From the NCBI GenBank assembly GCA_003551865.1, contig PUNU01000175.1, positions 1 through 14,186 of the forward strand: a stretch of DNA of 14,186 bases. The letters are read 5' to 3'. Origin of the DNA: Syntrophomonadaceae bacterium. GTDB taxonomy: Bacteria; Bacillota_D; Dethiobacteria; DTU022. Every line of letters begins with the position of its first letter. The stretch's first letter is position 1. The notes under the pieces are model-generated. The model saw nothing but the letters and a program-made list of their open reading frames with translations, searched no databases and had not been told where the DNA came from. The position numbers and the translations under genes are program-made. Below are positions 12,903 through 14,186 of the stretch, piece by piece.

Positions 12903-12931
12903 ATTATATTTTAACAAATAAATAACGTCAA
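12903..12931 (-). promoter_or_regulatory. Sigma-A-type promoter of the rrf2 gene
   Basis: On the minus strand TTGACG (12931-12926, 5/6) and a perfect TATAAT (12908-12903) are separated by exactly 17 bases. Transcription would start near 12896, inside operator site A, about 34 bases before the ATG at 12862. Confidence 0.8.
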
Positions 12932-12998
12932 CACCGCTTCAATCAATTTGCCCGGTCTATGATTTTGCATGAATTTATATTATAATTATTATAAAGAT

Positions 12999-13011
12999 AC
13001 TAATGATTAGC
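12999..13011 (+). promoter_or_regulatory. Possible third, weaker Rrf2-like site before the NfeD gene
   Basis: ACTAATGATTAGC contains CTAAT and ATTAG arms around one base and shares ACTAAT and TTAG with sites A and B, though with altered spacing. It lies 12 bases after a TATAAT at 12981-12986, for which I find no good -35 box. The match is weak enough to be chance in AT-rich DNA. Confidence 0.25.
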
Positions 13012-13026
13012 AAAGGAAAATGAGCG

Positions 13027-14186
13027 ATGACAAGAGTATTTATAATAAAAAAGATAATGCTGGCTGCTGTAATACTGCTCCTGGCTGCCAGTATTGTAAA
13101 CCTTATCCTGCCGGCACTGCCGGCATACGCAGAAGATCAGGACGAGGCCCAGAGGCCCGTATACCTGGTTGAAGTTGAAGGAGCCATAACTGCGGGCCAG
13201 AAAAATTTCCTCCTGCGGCAGGTTGAAGAGGCCCTGGATATGGAGGCACAGCTGCTGGTGGTAAGAATTAATACCCCCGGCGGTTTGGTCGATGCCACAA
13301 TGGAGATTAACGAGCTGTTTCTTAACGCGCCGGTTCCCGTCGCCGTGCTGGTAGCGCCGTCGGGAGCAATCGCCGGTTCGGCCGGCGCGTTTATCCTCAT
13401 GGCTTCCGACATAGCGGCCATGGCTCCGGGCACGACTGTCGGTGCCGCTCAACCGGTGGCCATATCACCGGAAGGGACCGAGGCCACCGATGAAAAAACG
13501 GTAGCTTTCTACGCTTCCTACATGCGCAGTACCGCTGAGGAGCAGGGACGGCCCGGTGATGTGGCTGAACGTTTTGTCACCGAGAATCTTACCCTGGGCG
13601 CCAGGGAAGCCCTGGAAAAAGATATGATAGAATATTTGGCCGGCAGTGTGCATGAGCTGGCGGATGCAGTGGACGGCCAGGAAATCGAAAAGCTGGGCGA
13701 AGTCTACCGGTTGAACACGGCGGACGCCCCAATCGAGCAGGATGAAATGACCATGGGAGAAAGGTTCCAAAACTGGCTAAGCGATCCGCAGGTAGCATTC
13801 CTGGTACTGATGGGCGGATTTCTGGGCATTTACTTTGGTTTAAGCGCCCCGGGGACCATCGTTCCCGAAGTGGGCGGAGTCATTCTTCTAATAATGGGCA
13901 TATACGGCATCGGCTTGTTTGATGTCAACACTACGGGAATTATTTTACTGCTCCTGGGCCTGGGTTTAATTGCCGCAGAAATTTTTACCGCAGGCTTCGG
14001 AGTGCTGGGGATAGGGGGAGCGTTATCGATGATTGCCGGTGCTATAATGCTGCCGGTCGATCCGCTAATGGCTGCTGACTGGTACACTACTTTCCTGATT
14101 ACAGTGGTCGGAGTTGTCATTGGCCTGCTGGTTGTGATTCTCGTTGTCGTTCAGCGAATTGTGCACAGCCGCCGCCAGTGGACCGG
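13027..14186 (+). CDS. NfeD-type membrane-bound ClpP-class serine protease, 3'-truncated by the window edge
   Basis: Reading from the ATG at 13027 gives at least 386 residues with no stop before the window ends. A signal peptide (about 1-35, ending AYA-ED) leads to an extracytoplasmic ClpP-class (S49-like) protease domain, about 43-225. Within it are RINTPGGLVDAT (80-91), the nucleophile Ser118 in APSGAIAGSAG (110-120), and Lys157 in DEKTVAFYASYMR, the serine/lysine pair of the long NfeD proteins such as archaeal PH1510. From about residue 255 on, four or more hydrophobic segments form the NfeD membrane region; the final beta-barrel domain would lie outside the window. Long NfeD genes usually stand next to a slipin/flotillin gene, expected just beyond the edge. 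AAAGGA at 13012-13017 supports the start. It is divergent from rrf2, sharing 164 bases. Confidence 0.92.
   Translation, partial: MTRVFIIKKIMLAAVILLLAASIVNLILPALPAYAEDQDEAQRPVYLVEVEGAITAGQKNFLLRQVEEALDMEAQLLVVRINTPGGLVDATMEINELFLNAPVPVAVLVAPSGAIAGSAGAFILMASDIAAMAPGTTVGAAQPVAISPEGTEATDEKTVAFYASYMRSTAEEQGRPGDVAERFVTENLTLGAREALEKDMIEYLAGSVHELADAVDGQEIEKLGEVYRLNTADAPIEQDEMTMGERFQNWLSDPQVAFLVLMGGFLGIYFGLSAPGTIVPEVGGVILLIMGIYGIGLFDVNTTGIILLLLGLGLIAAEIFTAGFGVLGIGGALSMIAGAIMLPVDPLMAADWYTTFLITVVGVVIGLLVVILVVVQRIVHSRRQWT

Overview
The window reads as chromosome of an anaerobic, low-to-mid GC Gram-positive bacterium, most likely of the class Clostridia (Bacillota). The evidence is strong AGGAGG-type ribosome sites before nearly every gene, sigma-A-like promoters, a fused ADP-forming acyl-CoA synthetase, a TAXI-type TRAP transporter, a ferredoxin-like redox protein and an Rrf2 regulator with three cysteines. 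Genus cannot be assigned from the sequence alone. The first and last genes run off the window.

Layout. (1) Bases 1-5010, plus strand: the 3' part of a glutamate 2,3-aminomutase gene, then a TAXI TRAP transporter (binding lipoprotein, DUF1850 accessory protein, fused permease) and a universal stress protein. Taken together they suggest glutamate uptake and conversion to the osmolyte beta-glutamate. (2) Bases 5011-5256: a dispersed repeat and terminator hairpins between converging transcripts. (3) Bases 5257-8458, minus strand: an ADP-forming acetate-CoA ligase-type protein followed by a BioD-like/DRTGG protein, one operon. (4) Bases 8774-10572, plus strand: S-adenosylmethionine decarboxylase, an aminopropyltransferase of the Thermus/ACL5 type and nucleoside diphosphate kinase, with a clear promoter in front and a clear terminator behind. 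(5) Bases 10573-11058: a gene-free stretch with a 143-bp inverted-repeat element and a second copy of the dispersed repeat. (6) Bases 11059-12417, plus strand: a cysteine-rich zinc-ribbon protein with a C-terminal half that looks like an HD domain stripped of its metal ligands, then an Fe-S protein. (7) Bases 12458-12862, minus strand: an Rrf2 regulator, convergent to the pair. (8) From 13027 to the end: a membrane NfeD/ClpP-class serine protease gene.

The most interesting signal is regulatory. The promoter of the zinc-ribbon/Fe-S pair and the promoter of the rrf2 gene each carry, just after a perfect TATAAT box, a 23-base site that matches in 20 of 23 positions between the two. This points to a small autoregulated Rrf2 regulon built around two little-studied proteins. 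The second most interesting is the possible glutamate-to-beta-glutamate module at the left end. Several starts were reassigned from ribosome-site positions (8774, 9184, 11059, 11671 and a GTG at 6318; TTG at 2065).
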